A stretch of 64,000 bases of DNA, from positions 1 to 64,000 of the forward strand of contig NZ_QRBE01000010.1 of assembly GCF_003363155.1 (NCBI RefSeq), written 5' to 3'. This DNA is from Dyella monticola (lineage in GTDB: Bacteria; Pseudomonadota; Gammaproteobacteria; Xanthomonadales; Rhodanobacteraceae). The position numbers were made by a program, and so were the translations under genes. This document shows positions 26,759 through 35,050 of the stretch, one piece after another (the first letter of the stretch is position 1; the number at the start of each line of letters is the position of its first letter). The notes beneath the pieces were generated by a model that ran no database searches, had not been told where the DNA came from, and saw nothing but the letters and a program-made list of their open reading frames with translations.

Positions 26759-27975
26759 GTTGGGACCTGCTGCTCACGCATGCATCGCTGGCCACCTTTA
26801 CCGGCGATGCACCCTACGGTTGGCAGCCCGATGCTGCGGTGGCCTGTGAGGATGGACGCATCGCGTGGATCGGCTCGATGCGCGATTTGCCTGCGCACCA
26901 GGCATCCACCGCACGCGAGATGCACGATCTGGGTGGCGCACTGGTGACGCCGGGGCTGATCGACTGCCACACGCATTTGGTATTCGGTGGTGATCGTGCG
27001 CAGGAATTCGATCTGCGGCTCAATGGCGCGACTTATGAAGACATCTCACGCGCAGGCGGCGGTATCGTTTCCACCGTACGCGCCACGCGCGAGGCGAGCG
27101 AAGATGAGCTGTTCGCGCAATCGCTGCCGCGCGCTCGCGCCTTGCTGGCCGATGGCGTCACGACGCTGGAAATCAAATCGGGCTATGGTCTGGAGCTGGA
27201 AGCGGAACGGCGCATGCTGCGCGTAGCGCGCCGTATCGGTCAGACGTTGGGCGTACATGTGCAAACCAGCTTTCTGGGCTTGCACGCGCTGCCGCCCGAA
27301 TACAAGGATCGTCGCGACGACTACGTTGCCCTGGTCTGCAACGAACTGCTTCCGGCGCTCGCCAACGAAGGGCTTGTGGATGCGGTCGATGCCTTTTGCG
27401 AAGGCATCGGTTTCACGCGTGCCGAAACGCAATGCGTGTTCGAGCATGCACGTCAGCTCGATCTGCGCGTGAAATTGCATGCCGAGCAGTTGTCCGATCT
27501 GAGCGGTGCAGCACTGGTGGCCGAGTTCGATGGCCTGTCGGCGGACCATCTCGAATATTTGAGCGTGTCAGGCATCGAGGCCATGGCGCGCGCAGGAACG
27601 GTAGCCGTACTGCTGCCAGGCGCGTTTTACGCCCTGCGCGAAAGCAAACTGCCGCCAGTAGCTGCCTTGCGCGCGCACGATGTACCCATCGCCATTGCCA
27701 CGGATTGCAACCCTGGCACGTCGCCCCTGCTTTCCTTGCGATTGGCGGCCAACATGGCGTGCACCTTGTTCCGCCTGACGCCGGAAGAGGCCTTGCGTGG
27801 CATCACGGTGAACGCCGCGCGGGCACTGGGTTTGCCGGATCGTGGCACGCTTGCGGTCGGCATGTGTGCGGACCTGGTGGCGTGGAACGCGAAGCAGCCG
27901 GCCGAGCTTTGCTACTGGATGGGTGGCCAGCTTGTGCGGCAGGTCTGGGTAGGCGCCATGGCAGTTAGGCCGTAA
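26755..27975 (+). CDS. hutI: Imidazolonepropionase HutI
   Basis: 406 residues, the family length. It opens the imidazolone ring of 4-imidazolone-5-propionate to give N-formimidoyl-L-glutamate, the third step of histidine degradation. Marks: [19 protein letters not shown] (HxH, about residues 64-82), [32 protein letters not shown], the metal His in [12 protein letters not shown] (about 238-249), LSADHLEYL, and [16 protein letters not shown] (Asp, about 315-330). It overlaps the end of clcA by four bases, an unusual operon partner. A strong terminator follows and is shared with the opposing ribosomal-protein gene. Confidence 0.96.
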   Translation: MSWDLLLTHASLATFTGDAPYGWQPDAAVACEDGRIAWIGSMRDLPAHQASTAREMHDLGGALVTPGLIDCHTHLVFGGDRAQEFDLRLNGATYEDISRAGGGIVSTVRATREASEDELFAQSLPRARALLADGVTTLEIKSGYGLELEAERRMLRVARRIGQTLGVHVQTSFLGLHALPPEYKDRRDDYVALVCNELLPALANEGLVDAVDAFCEGIGFTRAETQCVFEHARQLDLRVKLHAEQLSDLSGAALVAEFDGLSADHLEYLSVSGIEAMARAGTVAVLLPGAFYALRESKLPPVAALRAHDVPIAIATDCNPGTSPLLSLRLAANMACTLFRLTPEEALRGITVNAARALGLPDRGTLAVGMCADLVAWNAKQPAELCYWMGGQLVRQVWVGAMAVRP

Positions 27976-27996
27976 GGCGAAATCCGGACATGAAAA

Positions 27997-28034
27997 ACCC
28001 CCAGAAGCTGGACCGATGTCCAACCGCTGGGGGT
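27997..28034 (-). terminator. Shared terminator between hutI and the THX gene
   Basis: ACCCCCAG / CTGGGGGT outer arms enclose an inner GGAC/GTCC pairing. The minus strand continues with TTTTTC, so it best terminates the THX transcript; the hairpin also lies 21 bases past the hutI stop. Confidence 0.75.
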
Positions 28035-28070
28035 TAGTCAGGCGTCACTCGTGCCTGAGCGCGAAAAGAC

Positions 28071-28235
28071 TCAGGCCGATTTCTTCTTCGGAGCGACGGC
28101 CTTCTTCACGGCTGCCGGCTTGGTCACGGCCGACTTGGTGCCAGCCACCGCAGGTTTTACGGTGTGCGCGCGCGTGTTGCCGTAACTACCACGATAGGTC
28201 TTGCCACGGCGGGTTTTGCGGTCGCCCTTGCCCAT
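28071..28235 (-). CDS. 30S ribosomal protein THX family
   Basis: 54 residues, ATG at 28235 preceded by AAGGAG. The N-terminus MGKGDRKTRRGKTYRGSYG is the hallmark of the small THX ribosomal protein family; the C-terminal half is a Lys/Ala-rich basic tail (AVKKAVAPKKKSA). THX sits in the 30S subunit head and binds rRNA. A longer open frame upstream has no ribosome-binding site. A terminator with a T run lies downstream. Confidence 0.88.
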   Translation of the reverse strand: MGKGDRKTRRGKTYRGSYGNTRAHTVKPAVAGTKSAVTKPAAVKKAVAPKKKSA

Positions 28236-28305
28236 AGGAAACTCCTTGATTCGCAATACTGTTGACGGTCCATCGTAACAGCGGCAGGCCAAAGCGCAAG
28301 CGGCC

Positions 28306-29256
28306 CTAGTGATGGTGGTGCCCATTGCAGCCGGGGCTTTCATCCGGGCAGTGCCCCGGATCGATCTGCACGGTGGCATGACGAATGCCAAAGCGTTCCA
28401 GCAGCGTGCTGTTCACTGCCGCCAGTGCGCGTGCGCCGGCGTCCCGATCATGCAATTCCAGATGCAAAGTGGCCATGCGCGAGCCCGATGCAAGCTGCCA
28501 CACGTGCAAATGATGCACGTCGCGAATCGAGGTATCGGCGATACGCAACGCCGCTTCCACCTCATGCGGATCCATGCCCTCGGGCACACCTTCCAGCAGA
28601 ATGTGCGTGGAACGTCTCAGCAATTGCCATGCGCTGCGCAAGATCAGCAGTGATACCAGCAGCGATAGCGCCGGATCGGCCCAGTTCCAACTCAGCCAAC
28701 GCACCAGAAGTGCCGCCAGCACCGCGCCAACCGAACCCAGCAGATCACCCAGCACATGCAGGCTTGCCGCACTGAGGTTGACGTCATCGTGCGCATGATC
28801 GTGCAGGCTGCGCAACACAATCAGATTCACCAACAGACCGACGATTGCCACGCCGAGCATGACGCCCGACAGGATCTCTACCGGCTTAAAGAAGCGTGTG
28901 ATGGCTTCATAGGCGATAAACCCCACTAGCACGAACTGCGTAAGCGCATTGACGAACCCGGCCAGCACTTCCATGCGCCCATAGCCAAACGTACGGCGCG
29001 TATCTGCCGGACGCTGCGCCATGCGTGCAGCAAACAATGCCAGCAGCAACGCACCCGCATCGACAAACATATGGCCGGCATCGGCCATCAATGCCAACGA
29101 GCCCGACCACCAGCCACCTGCGGCCTCAGCAACCATCATGCCTGCGGTCAGCGCGAAGGCGACAAACAATTTGCGCTCACGGGTGCCCGCGCCCGCGGCA
29201 TGAGCGTGTTCGTGATCAGCGTGAGCGTGGCTATGCGCGTGATGCATGCCCGCCAT
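28306..29256 (-). CDS. Cation diffusion facilitator (CzcD/ZitB-like zinc exporter)
   Basis: About 316 residues; the start could be 29256 or the Met three codons later. The N-terminus is histidine-rich (HHAHSHAHADHEHAHA), then six helices. Metal-site motifs are in helix 2 (LMADAGHMFVDAGAL, HxxxD, about residues 56-70) and helix 5 (ASLHVLGDLLGSVG, HxxxD, about 164-178). The cytoplasmic C-terminal domain has DVHHLHVWQLASG (about 245-257), and the tail is CNGHHHH. CDF proteins export Zn2+ and similar ions by proton exchange. It follows the MerC-like gene by 46 bases, downstream of a Zur-box-like site. Confidence 0.92.
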   Translation of the reverse strand: MAGMHHAHSHAHADHEHAHAAGAGTRERKLFVAFALTAGMMVAEAAGGWWSGSLALMADAGHMFVDAGALLLALFAARMAQRPADTRRTFGYGRMEVLAGFVNALTQFVLVGFIAYEAITRFFKPVEILSGVMLGVAIVGLLVNLIVLRSLHDHAHDDVNLSAASLHVLGDLLGSVGAVLAALLVRWLSWNWADPALSLLVSLLILRSAWQLLRRSTHILLEGVPEGMDPHEVEAALRIADTSIRDVHHLHVWQLASGSRMATLHLELHDRDAGARALAAVNSTLLERFGIRHATVQIDPGHCPDESPGCNGHHHH

Positions 29257-29302
29257 GCTAGAAAGTGGTGCGGCCGTTACACAATTACCGCGTGGCCGCG
29301 AA

Positions 29303-29737
29303 TCAGCCATGCGCGCAATGCGGGCCATGCACGTGGCCGAATTGGCGATCGAAGCGAAGATTTACGAAGTGAGCGCTAGCCACCAGCAGACCTCCACACG
29401 TCACCATCAGGCTATGCACGATGATCGAATAGCTTTCCGCAAAGGTGACGCCCACGATGAGCAGTGCCAGCCCCGGAAGCGCCAGCCGCAGCGGCAGCGG
29501 ACGATGGTGGCGACGGTAACCGTTGACCAGGGCAAACATCGCCAGTGCGCTGGCACACAGCACGAACACCCGCTCGAACGTATGCCCGGCAAGGAAGCTC
29601 AAGCCGAGCAATGGCAGGATCGCCAGCACAAAGGGCAACGCAGCGCAGTGGATGGCGCACAGGAACGAGGCGGTTGCACCGAGCCGGTCGGCGAGGTTCC
29701 ACCAGCGGGCATGCTGGAGCGGCGGCGTGGAATCCAT
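29303..29737 (-). CDS. MerC-like membrane protein
   Basis: About 144 residues from the ATG at 29737; a GTG four codons upstream (29749) is also possible. Four predicted helices with the MerC pattern: GATASFLCAIHCAALPFVL (Cys-x-x-x-Cys-type pair, about residues 20-38), LGLSFLAG and a C-terminal metal-binding tail (FGHVHGPHCAHG). MerC proteins were named for mercury uptake, but no mer operon is present. The location beside zur and a CDF exporter, behind a Zur-box-like palindrome, points to zinc instead, which is an inference. Confidence 0.82.
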   Translation of the reverse strand: MDSTPPLQHARWWNLADRLGATASFLCAIHCAALPFVLAILPLLGLSFLAGHTFERVFVLCASALAMFALVNGYRRHHRPLPLRLALPGLALLIVGVTFAESYSIIVHSLMVTCGGLLVASAHFVNLRFDRQFGHVHGPHCAHG

Positions 29738-29784
29738 GGGGGATGACACCCTACGAGATGAACCGAGGGGAATCGGTACGGTTT

Positions 29785-29803
29785 TGATACATTATAACAT
29801 TCA
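29785..29803 (-). promoter_or_regulatory. Zur-box-like palindrome upstream of merC-like/CDF genes
   Basis: On the minus strand the bases read TGAATGTTATAATGTATCA, close to the enteric Zur consensus built around TGTTATANTATAACA. It lies 48 bases before the MerC-like start and inside the gap between that gene and zur itself. Confidence 0.6.
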
Positions 29804-29867
29804 CTGAGCACACGCAAGCAGCCTCGCAACCCCAGGACGGGGGCACTTTATCGGGCAACAGTGACGG

Positions 29868-30368
29868 TCAGGCCTTGCGGCACTCCTTGCAAACGCCGTG
29901 CACTTCCAGCGTTTGCGCCTGCGGACGGAAGCCGAACGCCTTGGCCTGGGCCTCAATCAGCTCCGCAACACGTTCATCGCATACTTCCTGCGCGCTGGAG
30001 CAGACATCGCAGATCAGAAACGGCACCTGATGCGCCTCCGCCGGATGGTGGCAGGACACGAAGGCGTTGATCGATTCGAGCTTATGAATGAAACCGTGCT
30101 CCAGCAGGAAATCGAGCGCACGATAAACGGTAGGCGGCGCGGCATTACCGTGGCGCTCGCGCAGGTGATCGAGCAGATCGTACGCCTTTACCGGCTTGCC
30201 GGCGGCGGCGATCAGTTCCAGCACTTCCTTGCGCAGCGGCGTCAGCCGCAGGCCACGCTCTTCGCTGGCATGCTCCACCGCCGCCACGAAATCACTAGGA
30301 CTTTCGTGATGGTGATGTGCATGTTTGGCCGATGTGCTGTTCAACAGGTTCACCTCGCTAATGATCAT
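29868..30368 (-). CDS. zur: Zinc uptake regulator Zur (Fur family)
   Basis: About 166 residues from the ATG at 30368; a nearby GTG is possible. After a His-rich start (KHAHHHHESPSDF) comes the Fur-type winged helix (LRLTPLRKEVLELIAAAGKPVKAYDLLDHL, then APPTVYRALDFLLEHGF, about residues 40-90). Metal marks are FVSCHHPAEAHQVPFLICDVC (about 103-123) with a C-terminal Cys pair in HGVCKECRKA, as in Zur rather than Fur. It represses zinc-uptake or related genes when Zn is sufficient. It follows an 89-residue membrane protein gene by four bases; the Zur-box-like site lies just downstream. Confidence 0.9.
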   Translation of the reverse strand: MIISEVNLLNSTSAKHAHHHHESPSDFVAAVEHASEERGLRLTPLRKEVLELIAAAGKPVKAYDLLDHLRERHGNAAPPTVYRALDFLLEHGFIHKLESINAFVSCHHPAEAHQVPFLICDVCSSAQEVCDERVAELIEAQAKAFGFRPQAQTLEVHGVCKECRKA

Positions 30369-30372
30369 ACCG

Positions 30373-30642
30373 CTAATGCGGCAAAGGCGGCGGCCTCGCT
30401 GATTTGGGGGTGAACAGCACGACAATCCAGCCTATCGGCCCCAGCACCAGCGCCCAGATCACGCCGGCAAGCAACCGCCCACGCCACCAGCCGAGCAAGG
30501 CGCCCACTACTACGAACACGACGTTCCACCAGAACAGCGCCATCCACGGGATCATCGCCATCAGATTGATGAAGATGTGCAGGTAGGCATCGGGGGCGCT
30601 CATGTCGACGCCCTGGGTGGCTTTGGCGATCAGTTCTTCCAT
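30373..30642 (-). CDS. Small two-helix membrane protein
   Basis: 89 residues, ATG at 30642. A short polar N-terminus (MEELIAKATQGVDM) is followed by two hydrophobic helices at about 25-50 and 57-78, separated by GWWRGR, and a short Pro-rich C-terminus. It ends four bases before zur on the same strand, so it is probably co-transcribed with zur. The family is not recognised; its link to zinc control is only positional. Confidence 0.65.
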   Translation of the reverse strand: MEELIAKATQGVDMSAPDAYLHIFINLMAMIPWMALFWWNVVFVVVGALLGWWRGRLLAGVIWALVLGPIGWIVVLFTPKSARPPPLPH

Positions 30643-30720
30643 GGGAGGAGGCTGTACGTTGCGGGGTGACCTATCTTGCCAGCATCCAGTCTCGCCCCAC
30701 CGTTATAAGCGTCACTCTTA

Positions 30721-30758
30721 CCAGTCGTCATTCCGGCGAAGAGCGGAATGACGACTGG
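30721..30758. repeat. REP-like perfect palindrome between gltX and the zur operon
   Basis: Two 15-base arms (30721-30735, 30744-30758; CCAGTCGTCATTCCG and its complement) with an 8-base loop. Belongs to the same repeat family as copies at 21931, 52250, 62981 and 63071. Confidence 0.8.
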
Positions 30759-30832
30759 CGAGATGAAGCTCCCCTGAGAAATGGAACTACCAAAAAAGTA
30801 CAACAGTGCGCTTGAGCGAGAATGACGGCACG

Positions 30833-32233
30833 TCAACCCCTCGCCAGTGCTACCGCATCATCAATTCGCTTGAGTGAAACATCGCGCCCGGCAAGAAAGA
30901 CCGTGTGATCGATGGATGGCGACACCTGCGTTCCGGTCATCGCTACACGCAAAGGTTGCGCAATCTTGCCCATGCCCAGTTCAAGCGTGGCCGCAATCTG
31001 CTCGATCACGTGATGGATGGGCTCAGGCTTCCACTCACACGCGGCCAGGAGCTCGCGCGCCAACTGCAGTACCTGCACGGCACTCTCGTTTTTCAGATGC
31101 TTGGCAACGGCCTTGTCGTCCCATTCGATGATCGGGCCGTACCAGATCTTCGCACGCTCGGCCATGTCCTTGAGCGTTTGCACGCGATCGCGCAAGGCAA
31201 CGATCACATCGGCGGGTGCGGGCCCCTTGCTGATGTCCACGCCGGCGCGCGCGAGATGCCATTCGAATTCTGGCGCCAGCGTGTGCGGATCGTCCGTTTT
31301 CAAATAATGCTGGTTAAGCCACAGCAACTTTTCGGTGTCGAAACGCGAAGCGGCCTTGTTGACGTCGGCCACGTCGAACAGCGCGATCATTTCCTCGCGC
31401 GAGAAGATTTCCTGATCGCCGTGTGACCAGCCCAGACGCACCAGGTAGTTGAGGATCGCGTGCGGCAGAAAACCGTTTTCGCGATACTCCATCACGCTGA
31501 CCGAGTTAGTGCGCTTGGAAAGTTTCTTGCCTTCCTTGTCCAGGATCATCGGCAAGTGCGCGAACTCCGGCACCTTGCCGCCGAGCGCGTGATAGATGTT
31601 GATCTGGCGCGGCGTGTTGTTGACATGGTCGTCGCCACGAATCACTTCGGTGATGCCCATGTCGATGTCGTCGACCACCACGGCGAAGTTGTAGGTAGGC
31701 CAGCCATCGGAACGGAAAATCACAAGATCATCCAGTTCCGCGTTCGACCATTCCACCGTGCCCTTCACCTTGTCGTCGAATACCACCGAGCCTTCCAGCG
31801 GGTTCTTGAAACGGATCACCCGGTTTGGATCATCGCGATAGGGTTCGTTGCGATCGCGGTAATAACCGTTGTAGCGGGGCTTTTCGCCGCGCGCCATGGC
31901 GGCCTCACGCATGGCCTCGATCTGATCCTTGGATTCATAGGCGTAATACGCCTTGCCTGCTGCCACCAGGTCGAGCGCAACCTGCTTGTAGCGCTCCAGG
32001 CGATGGGTTTGATAGATCGGCGCCTCATCGGCGTTCAGATCCAGCCATTGCATGGCTTCGAGAATGGCCTTCACGGCCGCGTCCGTAGAGCGCTCGCGAT
32101 CAGTGTCTTCGATGCGCAACAGGAATTCACCGCCGCGGCGACGCGCCTCCAGCCAGCAATACAGCGCGGTGCGCGCGCCGCCAATGTGCAGGAAGCCGGT
32201 GGGGCTGGGGGCGAAGCGGGTGCGGACGGTCAT
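30833..32233 (-). CDS. gltX: Glutamyl-tRNA synthetase
   Basis: About 466 residues from the ATG at 32233, the normal length; an upstream open frame is not supported. It charges tRNA-Glu in the cytoplasm. Class I marks: [20 protein letters not shown] (HIGH-type, about residues 6-25), [21 protein letters not shown] (about 207-220) and [13 protein letters not shown] (KMSKS-type, about 237-249), then the helical anticodon-binding domain. It lies between two repeat or hairpin structures and looks monocistronic. Confidence 0.96.
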   Translation of the reverse strand: MTVRTRFAPSPTGFLHIGGARTALYCWLEARRRGGEFLLRIEDTDRERSTDAAVKAILEAMQWLDLNADEAPIYQTHRLERYKQVALDLVAAGKAYYAYESKDQIEAMREAAMARGEKPRYNGYYRDRNEPYRDDPNRVIRFKNPLEGSVVFDDKVKGTVEWSNAELDDLVIFRSDGWPTYNFAVVVDDIDMGITEVIRGDDHVNNTPRQINIYHALGGKVPEFAHLPMILDKEGKKLSKRTNSVSVMEYRENGFLPHAILNYLVRLGWSHGDQEIFSREEMIALFDVADVNKAASRFDTEKLLWLNQHYLKTDDPHTLAPEFEWHLARAGVDISKGPAPADVIVALRDRVQTLKDMAERAKIWYGPIIEWDDKAVAKHLKNESAVQVLQLARELLAACEWKPEPIHHVIEQIAATLELGMGKIAQPLRVAMTGTQVSPSIDHTVFLAGRDVSLKRIDDAVALARG

Positions 32234-32291
32234 GATCGGGGCGCGACGGCAGATGGAACGGTAAATTTTAACCGATCCCCACGCTTTTGCT

Positions 32292-32313
32292 CCCTCTCCC
32301 CGAAGGGAGAGGG
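32292..32313 (-). terminator. Hairpin between the DUF4399 gene and gltX
   Basis: CCCTCTCCC / GGGAGAGGG arms with a CGAA tetraloop, 20 bases past the DUF4399 stop on the minus strand. Weak T content beyond the stem. Confidence 0.6.
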
Positions 32314-32332
32314 CATTGACCAACGCATCTGG

Positions 32333-32767
32333 CTATTTGACGTGCACCGTGATCGGTTTGGACACCAGCGGCGGGTCGAACGGAATATGGTTCGAATCGC
32401 CCAGCTCCAATTGCAGCGTATGCGTGCCAGGCGGCAGTTTGATGGTGGCCTCGGTCTGGCCGCCGCCAAAGTGCATGTGCTGCTCATCTTTGGGAATGGG
32501 CTGGCCGGCCGCGGGCAATACCTTCACATCCACCAGCAGATGGTGATGGCCGGTGTTTTCGTGGGCGACGCCCGCAGGCGCCACACCCATGCCTCTGAGT
32601 CCAAAGCGCACAGTAAAGGTCTGCGCAACGGTGGCGCCATTTTGCGGCGAGATGATGTAGACCTCGGCGCCGGCCGGCGCTTTGGTCACGGGTAAGCCAG
32701 GCGTGTCGGCGGCGACAACGGTACCGGCCACGGCAGCTAACACAACGGCAAGCAGCAGATGTTTCAT
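32333..32767 (-). CDS. DUF4399 periplasmic protein
   Basis: 144 residues, ATG at 32767 preceded by AGGAGAG. Residues 1-20 are a signal peptide (MKHLLLAVVLAAVAGTVVA). The mature part shows the DUF4399 pattern: VYIISPQNGATVAQTFTVRFGLRGMGVAPAG, then GHHHLLVDV, HMHFGGGQTE and LPPGTHTLQLELGDSNHIPF. These small beta proteins are conserved but uncharacterised; the many histidines suggest metal or ligand binding, which is inference. It has a hairpin downstream and diverges from the glycosyltransferase gene. Confidence 0.88.
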   Translation of the reverse strand: MKHLLLAVVLAAVAGTVVAADTPGLPVTKAPAGAEVYIISPQNGATVAQTFTVRFGLRGMGVAPAGVAHENTGHHHLLVDVKVLPAAGQPIPKDEQHMHFGGGQTEATIKLPPGTHTLQLELGDSNHIPFDPPLVSKPITVHVK

Positions 32768-32936
32768 GAGCACGCTCTCCTGTCCGGACGATCCGTTCAC
32801 GCAATCTAGCCCAGTTCGAGGTTCCACGACACGGCTTTCCCCGTTCGGTAACACACGTAATGGCCTTGTCACGTGGGCGCCATCCTGGCGAAACGCCGCA
32901 CGTTCAAGCTGCCGCCGTACAAGACGAGGATGCGCC

Positions 32937-34097
32937 ATGCGTATCGGCATCATCAGCGAGACGTATCCGCCTGAGATCAACGGTGTCGCGCTCACCGTGC
33001 ATGGTCTGGCGACCGGTCTGGCCGCAAAGGGCCACGAGATCGATCTCATCCGCCCTCGCCAGGCGATCGGCCACGTCGACGAACCCGGCATCGATGCACT
33101 GGAAACACGTGGGGCGGCCGTGCCGCGCTACCCGGGCCTGCGCTTCGGATTACCGGCACCGCGCACGTTACGTCAGCGCTGGACGCAACGGCGCCCCGAT
33201 GCGATCTACGTTGCCACCGAGGGTCCGCTTGGGCGCTCGGCGGTGCGTGCAGCGGTGCGCCTGGGCATTCCGGTCGCGACCGGTTTCCACACGCGCTTTG
33301 ACACCTATGCCAACCACTACGGCGTGGGCTTTTTGACACCGGTGGTGCACGGTTACCTGCGCCGCTTTCATCAGCGCGCGAACATTACCCTGGTTCCCAC
33401 CGACGCGCTTGCCGCAGAGCTGACAAGCATGGGCGTGGAGCACGCGCGGCTGCTGCGCCGCGCGGTGGATACCAAGCTGTTCCATCCTTCCAAGCGCGAT
33501 ATCGCCCTGCGGGAAAGCTGGGGCGTGGATGCGGATACGCCGGTGGTGCTCTACGTGGGGCGCATTGCACCGGAAAAGAATCTTGAACTGGCGGTGGAAA
33601 CGTTCCGCGCCATGCAGCAGGCATCGCCGAAATCGCGCTACGTGTGGGTGGGTGATGGTCCTGCCCGCGCGGCACTGCAGGCAGCCCATCCGGATTTCAT
33701 CTTCGTCGGCATGAAGCGTGACGAAACACTGGCCGCCCATTATGCCAGTGCGGATCTATTCCCATTTCCCAGCCTCAGCGAAACCTTCGGCAACGTGATT
33801 TTGGAAGCGTTCGCCGCCGGCTTGCCGGTCGTGGCCTACGCCGAAGGCGCCGCACGCGAACATCTGATCGATGGGATCAATGGGTTCCGCATCGCTTCGG
33901 GCCATGCGCACGCCTTCACCGCGGCAGCGGTGACGCTGGCCGGCGACATCGAACTGGTCCGCCATATGGGGCGCGCCGCGGCGGCGAGCGTGGAGCGGCT
34001 TTCGCCCGATGCGGTGATCCGCGAATTCGAAAACCTGCTGCGCGAACTGGTCGAGGAGAACATGCATGACCGCCATGTCACCATCGCACCTGCCTGA
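32937..34097 (+). CDS. GT4 glycosyltransferase, MgtA-like alpha-mannosyltransferase
   Basis: About 386 residues from the ATG at 32937, preceded by GAGGA. N-terminal marks IGIISETYPPEINGVALTVHGL and the GFHTRFDTYANHYG segment (about 117-130) are typical of the GDP-mannose-dependent alpha-mannosyltransferase group. The GT-B C-terminal half has VVLYVGRIAPEKNLEL (about 201-216) and the retaining motif LFPFPSLSETFGNVILEAFAAGLP (E-x7-E type, about 276-299). It probably adds mannose to a lipid or polysaccharide acceptor at the membrane. The last 32 bases overlap the PAP2 gene, so the pair may share a lipid-linked pathway. Confidence 0.88.
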   Translation: MRIGIISETYPPEINGVALTVHGLATGLAAKGHEIDLIRPRQAIGHVDEPGIDALETRGAAVPRYPGLRFGLPAPRTLRQRWTQRRPDAIYVATEGPLGRSAVRAAVRLGIPVATGFHTRFDTYANHYGVGFLTPVVHGYLRRFHQRANITLVPTDALAAELTSMGVEHARLLRRAVDTKLFHPSKRDIALRESWGVDADTPVVLYVGRIAPEKNLELAVETFRAMQQASPKSRYVWVGDGPARAALQAAHPDFIFVGMKRDETLAAHYASADLFPFPSLSETFGNVILEAFAAGLPVVAYAEGAAREHLIDGINGFRIASGHAHAFTAAAVTLAGDIELVRHMGRAAAASVERLSPDAVIREFENLLRELVEENMHDRHVTIAPA

Positions 34098-34641
34098 ATC
34101 GGTCGCGCTCCCACGCCATGCGCTGGATCGGCGCATGTGCATTGCCGCCAATCGGTGGGGCGCACGTCACGCCGTTGGTTTGTTCTTCGGAATCATCAGT
34201 CGCCTGGGCGATGGCGTGTTCTGGTATGCACTGATGCTTGCGCTGGCGCTAATTGACGGCCGGCGCGGCCTTGAAGCCGCCGCGCACATGGCGGTGACGG
34301 GGCTGGTCGCACTGCTGCTTTACCGCCTTCTCAAGCGCTGGACACGCCGTCCGCGCCCATTTCGCACGTGCCCCGGCGTGATCGCCCACGTGCCGCCGCT
34401 GGATGAATTCAGCTTCCCCTCGGGACACACGCTGCAAGCGGTGGGCTTCACCATCGTGGCGCTGGCGTGGTATCCGATGCTCGCACCGTTGCTGTTGACC
34501 TTCACCGCACTGGTGGCCGCATCACGCGTGATTCTTGGCTTGCATTATCCGAGCGACGTGCTTGCCGCGATGTTTGTCGGCAGCGGCCTTGGTGCGTTGT
34601 CGCTGTGGTTGGTGCACAGTGCACCGCAATTGCTCATGTGA
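34066..34641 (+). CDS. PAP2-family phosphatase (membrane)
   Basis: 191 residues with about five helices. The PAP2 catalytic motifs are clear: LKRWTRRPRPF (KxxxxxxRP, about residues 90-100), FSFPSGHTLQAVG (PSGH, about 115-127) and ASRVILGLHYPSDVLAA (SRxxxxxHxxxD, about 148-164). These enzymes remove phosphate from lipid phosphates or undecaprenyl pyrophosphate. Its start overlaps the 3' end of the glycosyltransferase gene by 32 bases, indicating coupled expression. Confidence 0.92.
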   Translation: MTAMSPSHLPESVALPRHALDRRMCIAANRWGARHAVGLFFGIISRLGDGVFWYALMLALALIDGRRGLEAAAHMAVTGLVALLLYRLLKRWTRRPRPFRTCPGVIAHVPPLDEFSFPSGHTLQAVGFTIVALAWYPMLAPLLLTFTALVAASRVILGLHYPSDVLAAMFVGSGLGALSLWLVHSAPQLLM

Positions 34642-34711
34642 TTATTTTTTGCGCTGAGCAATTGCTCGCCACGTTGTACTCACACGCTTTGCACTCAACG
34701 AGATAGCGCAT

Positions 34712-34874
34712 CTATCCACAGGCTCTACCGGAAACTTTCCACAATCATTGTGGAAAAGTACGCGCAGTTGCTGCGCAAACTTTCAGCACGGTGTGCCAAG
34801 TGGTTGATCGCAAAGTAGCGAGTGTGAGTTTTCCACAGGGTTTTCAAGAAGGCATCCACATTTGCTGTGGACAA
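34712..34874. promoter_or_regulatory. Cluster of six DnaA-box-like nonamers
   Basis: Sites resembling TTWTNCACA: 34712-34720 (CTATCCACA), 34735-34743 (CTTTCCACA), 34749-34757 (TTTTCCACA on minus), 34829-34837 (TTTTCCACA), 34852-34860 (GCATCCACA) and 34866-34874 (TTGTCCACA on minus). The second and third form an inverted pair. Two match the consensus exactly, the others loosely. Binding is inferred. Confidence 0.45.
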
Positions 34875-35001
34875 GGTGCAGCGCGGTTGCTTCATCGCGA
34901 CGTCGAGGTTTTGACGAGTCGCGCAGCGGGAACGTGCTTTCGCCAGAAAATTCTCCCGTACCTCAGGATTCGACCTGCCGCAAGACCTGAATTGCCCGCA
35001 C

Positions 35002-35024
35002 AAAAAAGCCGCCCCGAAGGCGGC
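35002..35024 (-). terminator. accD terminator
   Basis: GCCGCC / GGCGGC stem (35008-35013, 35019-35024) with CCGAA loop; the minus strand runs into TTTTTTG. It lies 27 bases past the accD stop. Confidence 0.85.
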
Positions 35025-35050
35025 ATTTCGTTGCGTTCGATGCGTGTAGC

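Larger units (their letters stand above)
34642..35050. other. 409-base gene-free stretch with a DnaA-box-like cluster
   Basis: No credible coding sequence on either strand. It contains six DnaA-box-like nonamers between 34712 and 34874 and the accD terminator hairpin at its right end. Confidence 0.7.

Noticed and set aside
34642-35050. Possible chromosomal origin at the DnaA-box-like cluster
   Set aside because: No dnaA, dnaN, gidA or rpmH is adjacent and the flanks are lipid and tryptophan genes; a full origin here is not supported.
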